The notes under the pieces: generated by a model
Told to the model about the DNA's origin: nothing
Seen by the model: the letters and a program-made list of their open reading frames with translations, nothing else
Databases searched by the model: none
Translations under genes and position numbers: made by a program
Assembly: GCF_018343615.1 (NCBI RefSeq)
Contig: NZ_JAGYPI010000001.1
Coordinates: 1,630,960 to 1,694,959, forward strand
Direction: 5' to 3'
Origin: Bacillus sp. FJAT-49736
GTDB lineage: Bacteria > Bacillota > Bacilli > Bacillales > Bacillaceae_C
Length of the DNA stretch: 64,000 bases
Part shown: piece after piece, positions 29,620 through 36,558 of the stretch
How the letters are laid out: each line of letters starts with the position of its first letter
How positions within the stretch are numbered: position 1 is the stretch's first letter

Positions 29620-29707
29620 TTTGACAAAATATCATTAAAAGCGAGAAGATTCTTTCCAATTTCATTGTGTTTGCTTTGTTTTTTAAATTTTTCGACAACG
29701 ACAAAAT
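29620..29707 (+). promoter_or_regulatory. Candidate Spo0A boxes upstream of sinI
   Basis: TTTGACAAA (29620-29628) and TTCGACAAC (29691-29699) each match the Spo0A box TTCGACAAA in 8 of 9 positions; AACGACAAA overlaps the second. B. subtilis sinI is activated by Spo0A~P, so this position is expected. The rest of 29498-29619 is AT-rich with nothing recognisable. Confidence 0.55.
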
Positions 29708-29749
29708 ATTTAGGATTGAGTCATTACTTTTCAGATATACTCATATTTG

Positions 29750-29900
29750 CAGGTAGACAAATAGTAATGGTTAAAAGGAATGACTTTTCTTCAGACAAAG
29801 GCAAACCTATTGAAAAGTAGGGACGCAAAGTCACAGGTCTAATGTTTTCTAACGATGACGGCTGGACTACCTGAAATACACAAAACGTATTTTAGGAGGA
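29750..29900 (+). ncRNA. Cyclic-di-GMP-I (GEMM) riboswitch in the sinI leader
   Basis: The aptamer core is at about 29790-29875. It has CAAAGGCAAACC, a hairpin CCTATT-GAAA-AGTAGG with GAAA tetraloop (29806-29821), the invariant GGGACGCAAAG (29820-29830), CACAGGTCTAA, and the 3' segment ATGACGGCTGGACTACCTG. P1 can form as TTCAG (29790-29794) with CTGAA (29871-29875), or as CAGGTAG (29750-29756) with CTACCTG (29867-29873). CTGAAATAC (29871-29879) can instead pair with GTATTTTAG (29887-29895), covering the start of the AGGAGG site of sinI. No terminator lies between aptamer and ATG, so translational ON control is predicted. A cGMP-AMP-responsive variant cannot be excluded. Confidence 0.88.
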
Positions 29901-29904
29901 AAAA

Positions 29905-30048
29905 ATGGGAAGCAATATGATGGTAAATTACAAAGAGCTGGATCAAGAATGGGTTAATTTAATATTGGAAGCACTGGACAATGGAATTACCGTTCAAGAA
30001 ATTAGAAAGTATTTTTCAGAAAAAGCAATGGAGGTAGATGTTTTCTAA
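29905..30048 (+). CDS. sinI: SinI-type anti-repressor
   Basis: A 47-residue protein consisting essentially of the Sin dimerisation helices: KELDQEWVNLILEALDNGIT (about 10-29) and EIRKYFSEK. It matches SinI of B. subtilis, which pairs with the C-terminal helices of SinR and removes SinR from DNA, opening matrix gene expression. AGGAGGA precedes the ATG and forms part of the riboswitch expression platform. sinR follows 165 bases later. Confidence 0.9.
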   Translation: MGSNMMVNYKELDQEWVNLILEALDNGITVQEIRKYFSEKAMEVDVF

Positions 30049-30149
30049 AAAAGAACTGTTCTTCTTCTCAGATTAAAAGCATTTTCGTAAATTTTTACCT
30101 TCTTCACTCCTAAACCTTTTTACTTATTTCACAAAAATAAACGGCTAAT

Positions 30150-30191
30150 ATGTTCTAAATATGGAACATCTCCTTCGTTATATGTTATAAT
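30150..30191 (+). promoter_or_regulatory. Promoter and inverted-repeat operator before sinR
   Basis: ATGTTC (30150-30155) and GAACAT (30164-30169) form a perfect inverted repeat with 8-base spacing. It resembles half of the SinR box GTTCTYT and overlaps the -35 position of a TATAAT (30186-30191). Separate sinR transcription with autoregulation is plausible; inference. Confidence 0.45.
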
Positions 30192-30213
30192 ATTTCGAAG
30201 GATGGTGAACAAA

Positions 30214-30543
30214 ATGATCGGACAGCGCATTAAAAATTTACGTCTACAAAAGCAATTATCCTTATCAGAGCTTGCTGAAAAAGCAGGTGTTGCAAAATCC
30301 TATTTAAGTTCCATCGAACGAAATATCCAATCGAATCCTTCTGTTCAGTTTCTGGAGAAGATTTCTTCCGTACTTGGTGTAACAGTCAATTCTTTGCTTC
30401 ATGATGAAGCAGATGATGCAGAAGTTACAGAGTTGGATTCCGAATGGGAAAAGCTTGTGCTTGAAGCAATGAATTCAGGTATTTCCAAAAATGAGTTTCG
30501 TGAATTCCTGGAATTTAATAAATGGAAACTTAATAAAAAATAA
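30214..30543 (+). CDS. sinR: Biofilm master repressor SinR
   Basis: DNA-binding repressor of matrix genes, counteracted by SinI. The 109-residue protein has an N-terminal Cro/CI-type helix-turn-helix (SLSELAEKAGVAKSYLSSIE, about 16-35) nearly identical to B. subtilis SinR. The C-terminal Sin domain (LDSEWEKLVLEAMNSGISK...FREFLEFNKW) mirrors the helices in SinI. The ATG at 30214 matches the family start MIGQRIK; an ATG four codons upstream also exists. Confidence 0.93.
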   Translation: MIGQRIKNLRLQKQLSLSELAEKAGVAKSYLSSIERNIQSNPSVQFLEKISSVLGVTVNSLLHDEADDAEVTELDSEWEKLVLEAMNSGISKNEFREFLEFNKWKLNKK

Positions 30544-30578
30544 AACATTCACTCGGGCGTTTAGAGTGAATGTTTTTT
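30542..30578. terminator. Bidirectional terminator, sinR and VTT-domain gene
   Basis: AAAACATTCACTC (30542-30554) pairs with GAGTGAATGTTTT (30564-30576). T/A tails on both sides serve the convergent genes. Confidence 0.88.
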
Positions 30579-30594
30579 ATTATTATTCTATTGT

Positions 30595-31218
30595 TTAATC
30601 ATTTACCTTCATTTTTTTCTTATTCCAATAGAGCGTAATAATAATGGAGATGATAAGAAAATAGCTTCCATAAATACCTAAAGATAGATATTTATTTTGC
30701 TCAAATAAACTTCCTGCAAGCGTTGAGATAACAATATTGGGAAGCTTTCCAATAATAGTTGCTGTAAAAAAAGCTATAAAAGAAACCATGCTGATTCCAC
30801 TTAATACATTTAATAAAGGGGATGGTACTATGGGTACTAAACGAAGAAATAAAATACCAAGAAATGCATTCTTTTCGAAATAAATCTCATATTCCTTTGC
30901 CTTCGGATATTTGCTAATCATTTTCTGTGCCCATTGCTGAAAGCCGTATCGTGCCATTAAAAACATAATAGATGTACCAAGCATTACACCTACTATCGAG
31001 ATTAGTATACCTTCCCACAATCCAAACACAGATCCAATTAATCCTGCAACAAGCGGATAAGGCATAACGGGGAAAAAGACTAGAATGGCGACGAAAAGGA
31101 TACTAATAAGATAGGCTATAGGTTCTCCAGAATGTATCACCTGCAAAACCGCCGCTTTTTGCGTAAAAGCAATTACAATGATAATAATCGCCATTAAGAT
31201 AGTCATTAATTGTTTCAT
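30595..31218 (-). CDS. TVP38/TMEM64 (VTT domain) family membrane protein
   Basis: A 207-residue polytopic membrane protein of the DedA-related VTT superfamily. Signature segments are FFPVMPYPLVAGLIGSVFG (about 49-67) and FLRLVPIVPSPLLNVLSGIS (about 126-145). Family members are linked to lipid scrambling, but the role of this one is unknown. The ATG follows GAGGT. It lies between the matrix operon and sinR and has its own terminator. Confidence 0.85.
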   Translation of the reverse strand: MKQLMTILMAIIIIVIAFTQKAAVLQVIHSGEPIAYLISILFVAILVFFPVMPYPLVAGLIGSVFGLWEGILISIVGVMLGTSIMFLMARYGFQQWAQKMISKYPKAKEYEIYFEKNAFLGILFLRLVPIVPSPLLNVLSGISMVSFIAFFTATIIGKLPNIVISTLAGSLFEQNKYLSLGIYGSYFLIISIIITLYWNKKKMKVND

Positions 31219-31247
31219 AATTATAATTACCTCTTATTTTAATATAA

Positions 31248-31274
31248 AATACGTATCCTAATAGAATACGTATT
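31248..31274 (-). terminator. Terminator of the matrix operon
   Basis: AATACGTAT (31248-31256) pairs with ATACGTATT (31266-31274), directly after the stop of the last gene; the minus-strand tail is TTATATTAAAAT. Confidence 0.55.
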
Positions 31275-31275
31275 A

Positions 31276-31875
31276 CTATGTTTGTTTTATTTTAGCTATT
31301 ATTTTCCTTTTAAACAAGTATAATGAACCTCCTCCAAGAATCATCATTATACCTCCTGCCACTAGATTAGTACCTGTATTTTGCATGAAATTCTTATCTG
31401 CAGGCAATAAGCCTCCAAGCGTTCCTTCTACATATAATTTGATGGTAAATTCACATTTTAACCCTTGATATTCATTACCTAAATCATTGGGGAAATCTAC
31501 CTGGAAGTTCAGAGTCTCCTTATCTGCTTTTGCCAGCTTGCGATATTCTAGCCTATCGAAATTAGCTAATTTCCCGCTATATAATGAGCCGTCTTTATCG
31601 CTCACCTTCAACTTAAGAGCGTTAAATAATTGCTTTGAACCTGAACGTAATTGGATGGAAGCGGTATATTTAAAATCCTGCTTCCCCTTGTTTTCCACTA
31701 TCAAATCTCGTTTGGCCCAATCCCCTGGCTTTATATTATCAATATCGAACAATACCTTATGCGGTGAGGTCGCAATATTGATTTCATTTGTATCCGATGC
31801 TGCTATAACATTTGCAGAAGTATTAAAGAAGAAAAACACTAAGAATATGATCGGTAAACATATTGTTTTTTTCAT
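31276..31875 (-). CDS. TasA/camelysin-like surface protein with membrane-anchor tail
   Basis: A 199-residue exported protein, last gene of the tasA-tapA-sipW cluster. It has a classical signal peptide (about 1-26, ending VIAA). The beta-sandwich begins HKVLFDIDNIKPGDWAKRDL; the same DIKPGDW signature occurs in TasA of this window. The C-terminus has MQNTGT, a 20-residue hydrophobic span and KRKIIAKIK, resembling a degenerate sortase sorting signal. Probably a cell-surface partner or anchor of matrix fibres; the precise role is unknown. Confidence 0.7.
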   Translation of the reverse strand: MKKTICLPIIFLVFFFFNTSANVIAASDTNEINIATSPHKVLFDIDNIKPGDWAKRDLIVENKGKQDFKYTASIQLRSGSKQLFNALKLKVSDKDGSLYSGKLANFDRLEYRKLAKADKETLNFQVDFPNDLGNEYQGLKCEFTIKLYVEGTLGGLLPADKNFMQNTGTNLVAGGIMMILGGGSLYLFKRKIIAKIKQT

Positions 31876-31901
31876 TTCATTTCCATCCCCATATCAATAT
31901 A

Positions 31902-31923
31902 AAAGATGGGTTTCCCCATCTTT
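31902..31923 (-). other. Intercistronic hairpin after sipW
   Basis: AAAGATGGG (31902-31910) pairs perfectly with CCCATCTTT (31915-31923) between sipW and the last operon gene. The T-run is short, so it may be an attenuator or an mRNA-stabilising hairpin. Confidence 0.6.
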
Positions 31924-31929
31924 ATGTTA

Positions 31930-32511
31930 TTAAGCTGATTTTTCAATTGAATCCTGTGAATTTTTCACTTTATTGTCTATTTGCGAGATTGCTCTCCAGA
32001 TGGTAATGATGGAATAGGAAAGCAATAGTATTCCAGGCAATATTAAAAGAAGCGCGCTTCCGTTTTTTGTTTGGGTAAAGTTAATGAAATAGCCTAAATA
32101 AGGAATGGTAAATCCAGTATACTGTGCAATAACATTTTGCGAAAGGACTGGATCTAGATCAGCTGTTTTGTTATTGTCACCTTTTGTTCGATACAGCACT
32201 TGATTACCGCTTTTATCAACCTGGACGATTCTGTGCGTAATTATCGTCTTTTCATCCGCTTTGAAGGTAATAACATCTCCTTTTTGGAAGCGGGTCATAT
32301 CTCCTCCGGGCTTCACTGCGATGACGGATCCTGTTTTAAAGGTTGGTTCCATTGAACCCGAAAGAACAGTCTTTAGCTCATAGCCTAGAAATTTAGGCTC
32401 TCCGCCCGATGCTTTAGAAGAGATTACTACAAAAAGCATGAAGATAAGTGCAAGAAATAAAACTATGGAAATTATGTTGCTTATCCATTTCACTATTTTG
32501 AAAGATTTCAT
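31930..32511 (-). CDS. sipW: Signal peptidase I SipW (ER-type)
   Basis: Processes TasA and TapA signal peptides. The 193-residue membrane protein has the ER-type Ser-His pair rather than Ser-Lys: Ser53 in SGSMEPT and His93 in THRIVQVD, plus GDNN. Membrane segments lie near 10-31 and at the C-terminus (about 150-172). Its ATG overlaps the tapA stop (ATGA) and is preceded by GGTGGA. This is the type of signal peptidase tied to biofilm matrix in Bacillus. Confidence 0.94.
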   Translation of the reverse strand: MKSFKIVKWISNIISIVLFLALIFMLFVVISSKASGGEPKFLGYELKTVLSGSMEPTFKTGSVIAVKPGGDMTRFQKGDVITFKADEKTIITHRIVQVDKSGNQVLYRTKGDNNKTADLDPVLSQNVIAQYTGFTIPYLGYFINFTQTKNGSALLLILPGILLLSYSIITIWRAISQIDNKVKNSQDSIEKSA

Positions 32512-33230
32512 TCATTTCCACCATCCTTGTTTGTATTCTGAGTGCCTTCATTAATTTGGTTCCCATTATTATCTACAGCTTGAGGTGCCGTGGTTTCTTT
32601 CGAAGGTCCATCCTTTCCATCGCTGTTTTGATTGTCTTCCGACTTTGTATTTTCTTGGTCGCTTTGTTTATTCTCGGTAGTTGTTTGTGAGCTTGGTTCA
32701 GTTTGAGGAGAATCTGCATTTTGATCAGAATCCTCTTCCGTCTTCTTATCTGAATCATTGCTTTGATTATCACAAACAACAGAAATCATTTCGCTCCAAA
32801 CCTCACCTTGTTCTGTATCTGCTTTGAATTTATAGTTTCCAGGTTTCTCCGCACTATAGGAAAGACTTTCTGATCCATTAGATGCTAGAACAGAGATAGA
32901 ACCCTCTCCTACCTTCGCCCCATCTTTTGGATCGCCATCATCAGTATAGTAGACTTCATAGCTGGATCCATCCTTCATATCTTCACCAGAATTGCTGACA
33001 TCTACGTTAATATTGGTTGAAGAACAGCTCTTAATGGTTTGATCCTTCACAATGAAGGAGAGTGGGTTATCCTCTGAATCGGAATCAGGTGTTTCTTTCG
33101 CCCAAGTGCCTGCTTGAATATAGCCCATAACATCTGAAGTACTGGTGAAATAGGCACCGGTATTAGAAGATAAGTAATTTCCGGTGAATATGATAATATA
33201 CCAAATGGCTATTATCTTTATAAATATCAT
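32508..33230 (-). CDS. tapA: TapA-like matrix fibre assembly protein
   Basis: The 240-residue form given starts at ATG 33230. It has a hydrophobic signal segment (about 1-20), then GAYFTSTSDVMGYIQAGTW, matching the SipW-type cleavage region of TapA/YqxM. A beta-domain with a Cys pair follows, then a long acidic, low-complexity tail rich in Asp, Ser, Gln and Asn (about 155-240). In B. subtilis TapA assists TasA fibre formation. The frame stays open upstream; AGGAGG at 33292-33287 is ideally spaced from an in-frame ATC at 33278, which would add a basic 16-residue leader. The true start may therefore be non-canonical. Confidence 0.8.
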   Translation of the reverse strand: MIFIKIIAIWYIIIFTGNYLSSNTGAYFTSTSDVMGYIQAGTWAKETPDSDSEDNPLSFIVKDQTIKSCSSTNINVDVSNSGEDMKDGSSYEVYYTDDGDPKDGAKVGEGSISVLASNGSESLSYSAEKPGNYKFKADTEQGEVWSEMISVVCDNQSNDSDKKTEEDSDQNADSPQTEPSSQTTTENKQSDQENTKSEDNQNSDGKDGPSKETTAPQAVDNNGNQINEGTQNTNKDGGNE

Positions 33231-33396
33231 TAATTTCTTATTTTTCCTTCTAAATTTCTTTAGGCGCGAGGTTCTGATTGGGATTACCTCCTTTTTAAGT
33301 CTTTGAATAACTTATAAATATTCCTTTAGCCAGCCATTAAATATTTTTATTATTCTTCCGATTAATGACTCGTTAAAAGAATAATTGAATAGAAGA

Positions 33397-33417
33397 GAAG
33401 GTGGTAATCCCACCTTC
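33397..33417 (-). other. Intercistronic hairpin after tasA
   Basis: GAAGGTGG (33397-33404) pairs with CCACCTTC (33410-33417), 8 bases past the tasA stop. The downstream tail is not a T-run, so it may only partly terminate and thereby favour tasA over tapA-sipW. The remaining space to tapA is otherwise featureless. Confidence 0.6.
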
Positions 33418-33424
33418 CTAATTA

Positions 33425-34018
33425 TTATTTGCTTTGTCCAGCAGTTTGTTTAGCATCAAAAGTCCAAGTCAACTTAAGTTGATCGCCTTGAAATTTATTT
33501 TGGTCCTTACCAGTTTCCTTAAAAGTAAATCTTACACTAAAGCTATCGGCATCTCCTGCTTTTAACCCAGGATTTTCTCCACCAAGAATCCAACCAAGTA
33601 AATCTCTATCTGTTACATCTTTTGATGATGATAGTTTATCTAAAGTAGTTTCATGAACTATTTCTGTTTTTTTATCTTTATTTACTAAAAATGCAACATT
33701 GATGTATTTTCCAAAGTCATCTCCAGCATTGTCACCTTTAGCATCTATAACTTGATAGCTGGAAGATAACAATACTTTTGAAATATCCAATGATCCATCA
33801 TTTTTCAATGTAAACTCGCGATCCATCCAGTCCCCAGGTTTAATATCCTTTACATCAATTATTGCAGTGGATGGTCCTGTTAAATTTAGAGTACCAGCTG
33901 CGAAAGTACTAGCATTAGTCTCTACATCATTGAAATACGCATATGTACCTCCCCCAATTAATGACAATCCTAGTGCAGCTGATGCTACCCCCATACCTAA
34001 TTTCTTTTTAAGACTCAT
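33425..34018 (-). CDS. tasA: TasA/CalY-type matrix fibre protein
   Basis: A 197-residue secreted protein of the TasA/camelysin family (peptidase M73 name group), the main protein fibre of Bacillus biofilms. The SipW-type signal is clear: basic MSLKKKLG, hydrophobic core, then GGTYAYFNDVETNASTFAAG (about 22-41). The mature part contains IDVKDIKPGDWMDREF. The ATG follows AGGAGGAAAAG. It is the first gene of tasA-tapA-sipW, whereas in B. subtilis tasA is last. At under 200 residues it is nearer the camelysin length than B. subtilis TasA (261). Confidence 0.88.
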   Translation of the reverse strand: MSLKKKLGMGVASAALGLSLIGGGTYAYFNDVETNASTFAAGTLNLTGPSTAIIDVKDIKPGDWMDREFTLKNDGSLDISKVLLSSSYQVIDAKGDNAGDDFGKYINVAFLVNKDKKTEIVHETTLDKLSSSKDVTDRDLLGWILGGENPGLKAGDADSFSVRFTFKETGKDQNKFQGDQLKLTWTFDAKQTAGQSK

Positions 34019-34095
34019 TTCTTTTCCTCCTCTTTCTTCCCTTTATTTTTTTGAACCCTTATGTATTCATAAGGAATTGCAAACCATTTCGATTC

Positions 34096-34271
34096 GTTCT
34101 TTTTAACTATTGCTTTTGTTCGTTTTAACGAATCAACAATTTGAGTATAGGCCAAACAGATTATTTTGAAAAATGTTAAAAAAGCTGATTTTTTCGTTAA
34201 AACGAACACTAATCACTAATTATCTCGTTATATCTTCCTTATTCTTACTTTTTTACGATTTTATAAAGAAC
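34096..34271. promoter_or_regulatory. Cluster of SinR-type operator sites between tasA and the second sinR-like gene
   Basis: Two 15-base sites are exact reverse complements of each other: GTTCGTTTTAACGAA (34118-34132) and TTCGTTAAAACGAAC (34193-34207). Each contains the palindrome TTCGTT-TT-AACGAA (or its complement). GTTCTTT (34096-34102) and AAAGAAC (34265-34271) are exact matches to the SinR box GTTCTYT. TATAAT at 34282-34287 may be the -10 of the rightward gene. Confidence 0.6.
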
Positions 34272-34320
34272 GATTTGTTTCTTATAATGAACATAAAAAT
34301 AATAGATTTGAGGAGAGAGA

Positions 34321-34662
34321 ATGATCGGAGATCGAATCAAAGCATTGCGCATTAGTAAAGGTTACTCTATAACAAAGCTGGCAGAGCTGGCTGGAGTTTC
34401 AAAATCGTATTTAAGCTATATCGAACGCGATATGCGAAATAACCCATCTCTTGAATTTCTTTGTAAAATTGCAAAACCTCTTAATACGAATATAGAGTTT
34501 TTATTAAATGCTGAGAGTTCTACAGAACATAATGAATATATCGATGAGGAATGGAGGACCCTTCTTAGTCAAGCTATTGAAAAGGGCTTAAACAAAGATG
34601 ATTTTCAAGCGTTGCAAGAATTTATCCAGTTTAGAAATTGGGTAAGTAGGAGGGAGGTATAA
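34321..34662 (+). CDS. Second SinR-type regulator
   Basis: A 113-residue paralogue of SinR. It has an N-terminal helix-turn-helix (SITKLAELAGVSKSYLSYIE, about 16-35) and a C-terminal Sin-type helix pair (DEEWRTLLSQAIEKGLNK...LQEFIQFRNW). It is divergent from tasA, sharing a 302-base operator region, so it probably regulates tasA and itself. Whether it acts like SlrR or as a second target of SinI is open. The ATG follows GAGGAGAGAG. Confidence 0.85.
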   Translation: MIGDRIKALRISKGYSITKLAELAGVSKSYLSYIERDMRNNPSLEFLCKIAKPLNTNIEFLLNAESSTEHNEYIDEEWRTLLSQAIEKGLNKDDFQALQEFIQFRNWVSRREV

Positions 34663-34707
34663 TAGCAACTTAAGATAGATATCTTGCGTAAAAATAAATA
34701 TAAAATA

Positions 34708-34737
34708 AAAAACAAGTGTTCACTTACACTTGTTTTA
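34708..34737 (+). terminator. Terminator of the second sinR-like gene
   Basis: AAAACAAGTG (34709-34718) pairs with CACTTGTTTT (34727-34736), flanked by A/T tails; it may also serve the convergent yqkK-like gene. Confidence 0.85.
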
Positions 34738-34788
34738 ATTTAGGCATTCTTTTGCCAACAAAAACAACAACGTTTATGCAAAGAGACT

Positions 34789-35043
34789 CTATTTAAACTT
34801 TTTCCAGTCCATTGAGCTTTTATTTAATAATTCCTCAAAGGACATATTTTTCTCCTTCAGCCTTCTTTCTTCTCTCTTTCTTTCCTCTGCTTCTAGCTTT
34901 TGCTTTTCTTCTTCCTGTATTAATGCCGATTGAGCTTGTTTCAGTTTTAATAAGATATCATTATTTAATGAGTCTTGTAATGTCAATTTTTCATTTGTTT
35001 CTTCCCGTTTGCCCGTTTTGCGCTTTTGATTTGCTTTTGCCAT
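34789..35043 (-). CDS. yqkK: YqkK family protein (DUF3886)
   Basis: An 84-residue, highly charged, largely helical protein. The N-terminus is lysine-rich, the middle (about 38-66) is a Glu/Lys/Arg coiled-coil-like stretch, and the C-terminus KNMSFEELLNKSSMDWKKFK is the family hallmark. Function unknown. The ATG follows GAGGAGA. Confidence 0.82.
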   Translation of the reverse strand: MAKANQKRKTGKREETNEKLTLQDSLNNDILLKLKQAQSALIQEEEKQKLEAEERKREERRLKEKNMSFEELLNKSSMDWKKFK

Positions 35044-35124
35044 TTTTTCTGTCTCCTCGTTTATAAAAATGAAGAAAGGAGAATAGGTCTATATCCTATC
35101 CTCCTTCCATTTTACTATAGAAGC

Positions 35125-35796
35125 TTAATAAGCATCTACTATTACATCCTCTGGAATGATTAAATTTGGTTCAGTAGAAGAAACAATATCCTCTACGGTA
35201 TACCCTTTAGCTACTTCTTTCAAAACCAATCCCTCAGGCAATACATCGATTACAGCACGATCCGTTATGATTCTGTTTACAACGCCCTTGCCTGTTAAAG
35301 GCAGACTGCACTCTTTAAGAATTTTCGCTTCCCCATTCTTATTGACATGATCCATTATTACAATGATTTTTTGGGCACCATGAACTAGATCCATTGCTCC
35401 GCCCATACCCTTTATCATTTTCCCTGGAATCATCCAGTTGGCAAGGTCTCCAGATTCCGATACTTCCATTCCCCCAAGTATCGCAACATTAACATGCCCT
35501 CCGCGAATCATGGCAAAGGATTCAGCGCTGTCAAAATATGCCGAACCAGGTATGGCTGTTACGGTTTCCTTCCCTGCATTGATTAAATCTGCATCGATTT
35601 CATCCTCTGATGGATATGGACCAATGCCAAGCAAGCCGTTTTCCGATTGTAAAACAACTTGTTTATTATCGGAAATATAATTTGCCACTAGTGTTGGCAT
35701 TCCAATTCCCAAATTCACATAATTACCGTCTTCAATTTCCTTTTCTGCTCTTATCGCTATTTTTTCACGAACTGAACCTTTATCTGCTGACATCAT
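35125..35796 (-). CDS. scoB: 3-oxoacid (acetoacetate) CoA-transferase subunit B
   Basis: Beta subunit of the enzyme that activates acetoacetate with CoA from succinyl-CoA or another acyl-CoA. The 223-residue product contains the catalytic glutamate in [13 protein letters not shown] (about 51-63) and the [12 protein letters not shown] segment. It begins 23 bases after scoA. With the thiolase upstream it converts acetoacetate to two acetyl-CoA. Confidence 0.93.
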   Translation of the reverse strand: MMSADKGSVREKIAIRAEKEIEDGNYVNLGIGMPTLVANYISDNKQVVLQSENGLLGIGPYPSEDEIDADLINAGKETVTAIPGSAYFDSAESFAMIRGGHVNVAILGGMEVSESGDLANWMIPGKMIKGMGGAMDLVHGAQKIIVIMDHVNKNGEAKILKECSLPLTGKGVVNRIITDRAVIDVLPEGLVLKEVAKGYTVEDIVSSTEPNLIIPEDVIVDAY

Positions 35797-35819
35797 TCTC
35801 TCTCCCTTCCACCATGAGA

Positions 35820-36509
35820 TTATTTGCTGATGGTTCTTCTTTCAATGCGTTTTTCCTGATCCCCTTGTATGATCCGTTGAACGTATATGCTTGGAGTATG
35901 GATAAAATTCGGATCTAATTCACCAATTTCATACAACTCCTCTACCTCTGCAATGGTCACCTTCCCGGCAGCGGCAATCATTGGGTTAAAATTCCGAGCA
36001 GTTTTGTTGTATACTAAATTCCCCATTTTATCGCCTTTCCAAGCACGGACCAAACTGAAATCTGCTGTTAAGGCTTCTTCCAGAACAAATTCCTTCCCGT
36101 TAAATATTCTTGTCTCTTTCCCCTCAGCGATCGGTGTTCCTACGCCTGCAGGAGTATAGAATGCTGGAATACCTGCTCCGCCGGCACGTATTTTTTCTGC
36201 AAGTGTTCCCTGCGGCGTTAATTCTACTTCCAGCTCTCCAGCTAATACCTGACGTTCAAATTCTTTATTTTCACCAACATAGGAGCCAATCATTTTCTTA
36301 ATCTGTTTATGTTGCAACAGTGGTCCTAGTCCCCAATCATCTACTCCACAGTTATTGGAGATGACGGTTAAATCCTTCACACCTTTTTCCACCAAGGCTA
36401 GAATTAGGTTCTCAGGAATTCCGCAGAGTCCAAATCCGCCAACCATCAATGTCGCTCCATCATGAATATCCGCTACTGCTTTTTGAAAGGATGTATATAC
36501 CTGTTTCAA
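35820..36509 (-). CDS. scoA: 3-oxoacid (acetoacetate) CoA-transferase subunit A
   Basis: Alpha subunit partner of ScoB. The 229-residue product has the CoA-binding [13 protein letters not shown] motif (about 24-36) and [15 protein letters not shown]. It starts with TTG after GGGAGAGGGAG. Together with the thiolase gene 49 bases upstream it forms a three-gene catabolic operon. Confidence 0.93.
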   Translation of the reverse strand: MKQVYTSFQKAVADIHDGATLMVGGFGLCGIPENLILALVEKGVKDLTVISNNCGVDDWGLGPLLQHKQIKKMIGSYVGENKEFERQVLAGELEVELTPQGTLAEKIRAGGAGIPAFYTPAGVGTPIAEGKETRIFNGKEFVLEEALTADFSLVRAWKGDKMGNLVYNKTARNFNPMIAAAGKVTIAEVEELYEIGELDPNFIHTPSIYVQRIIQGDQEKRIERRTISK

Positions 36510-36558
36510 ACTCTCCCTCTCCCTTCTATTTCTATCAATCCGTTAAACTACTTTCCCA

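Noticed and set aside
34015-34209. 64-codon minus-strand ORF upstream of tasA
   Set aside because: It covers the tasA ribosome site and the operator palindromes; regulatory DNA explains it better.
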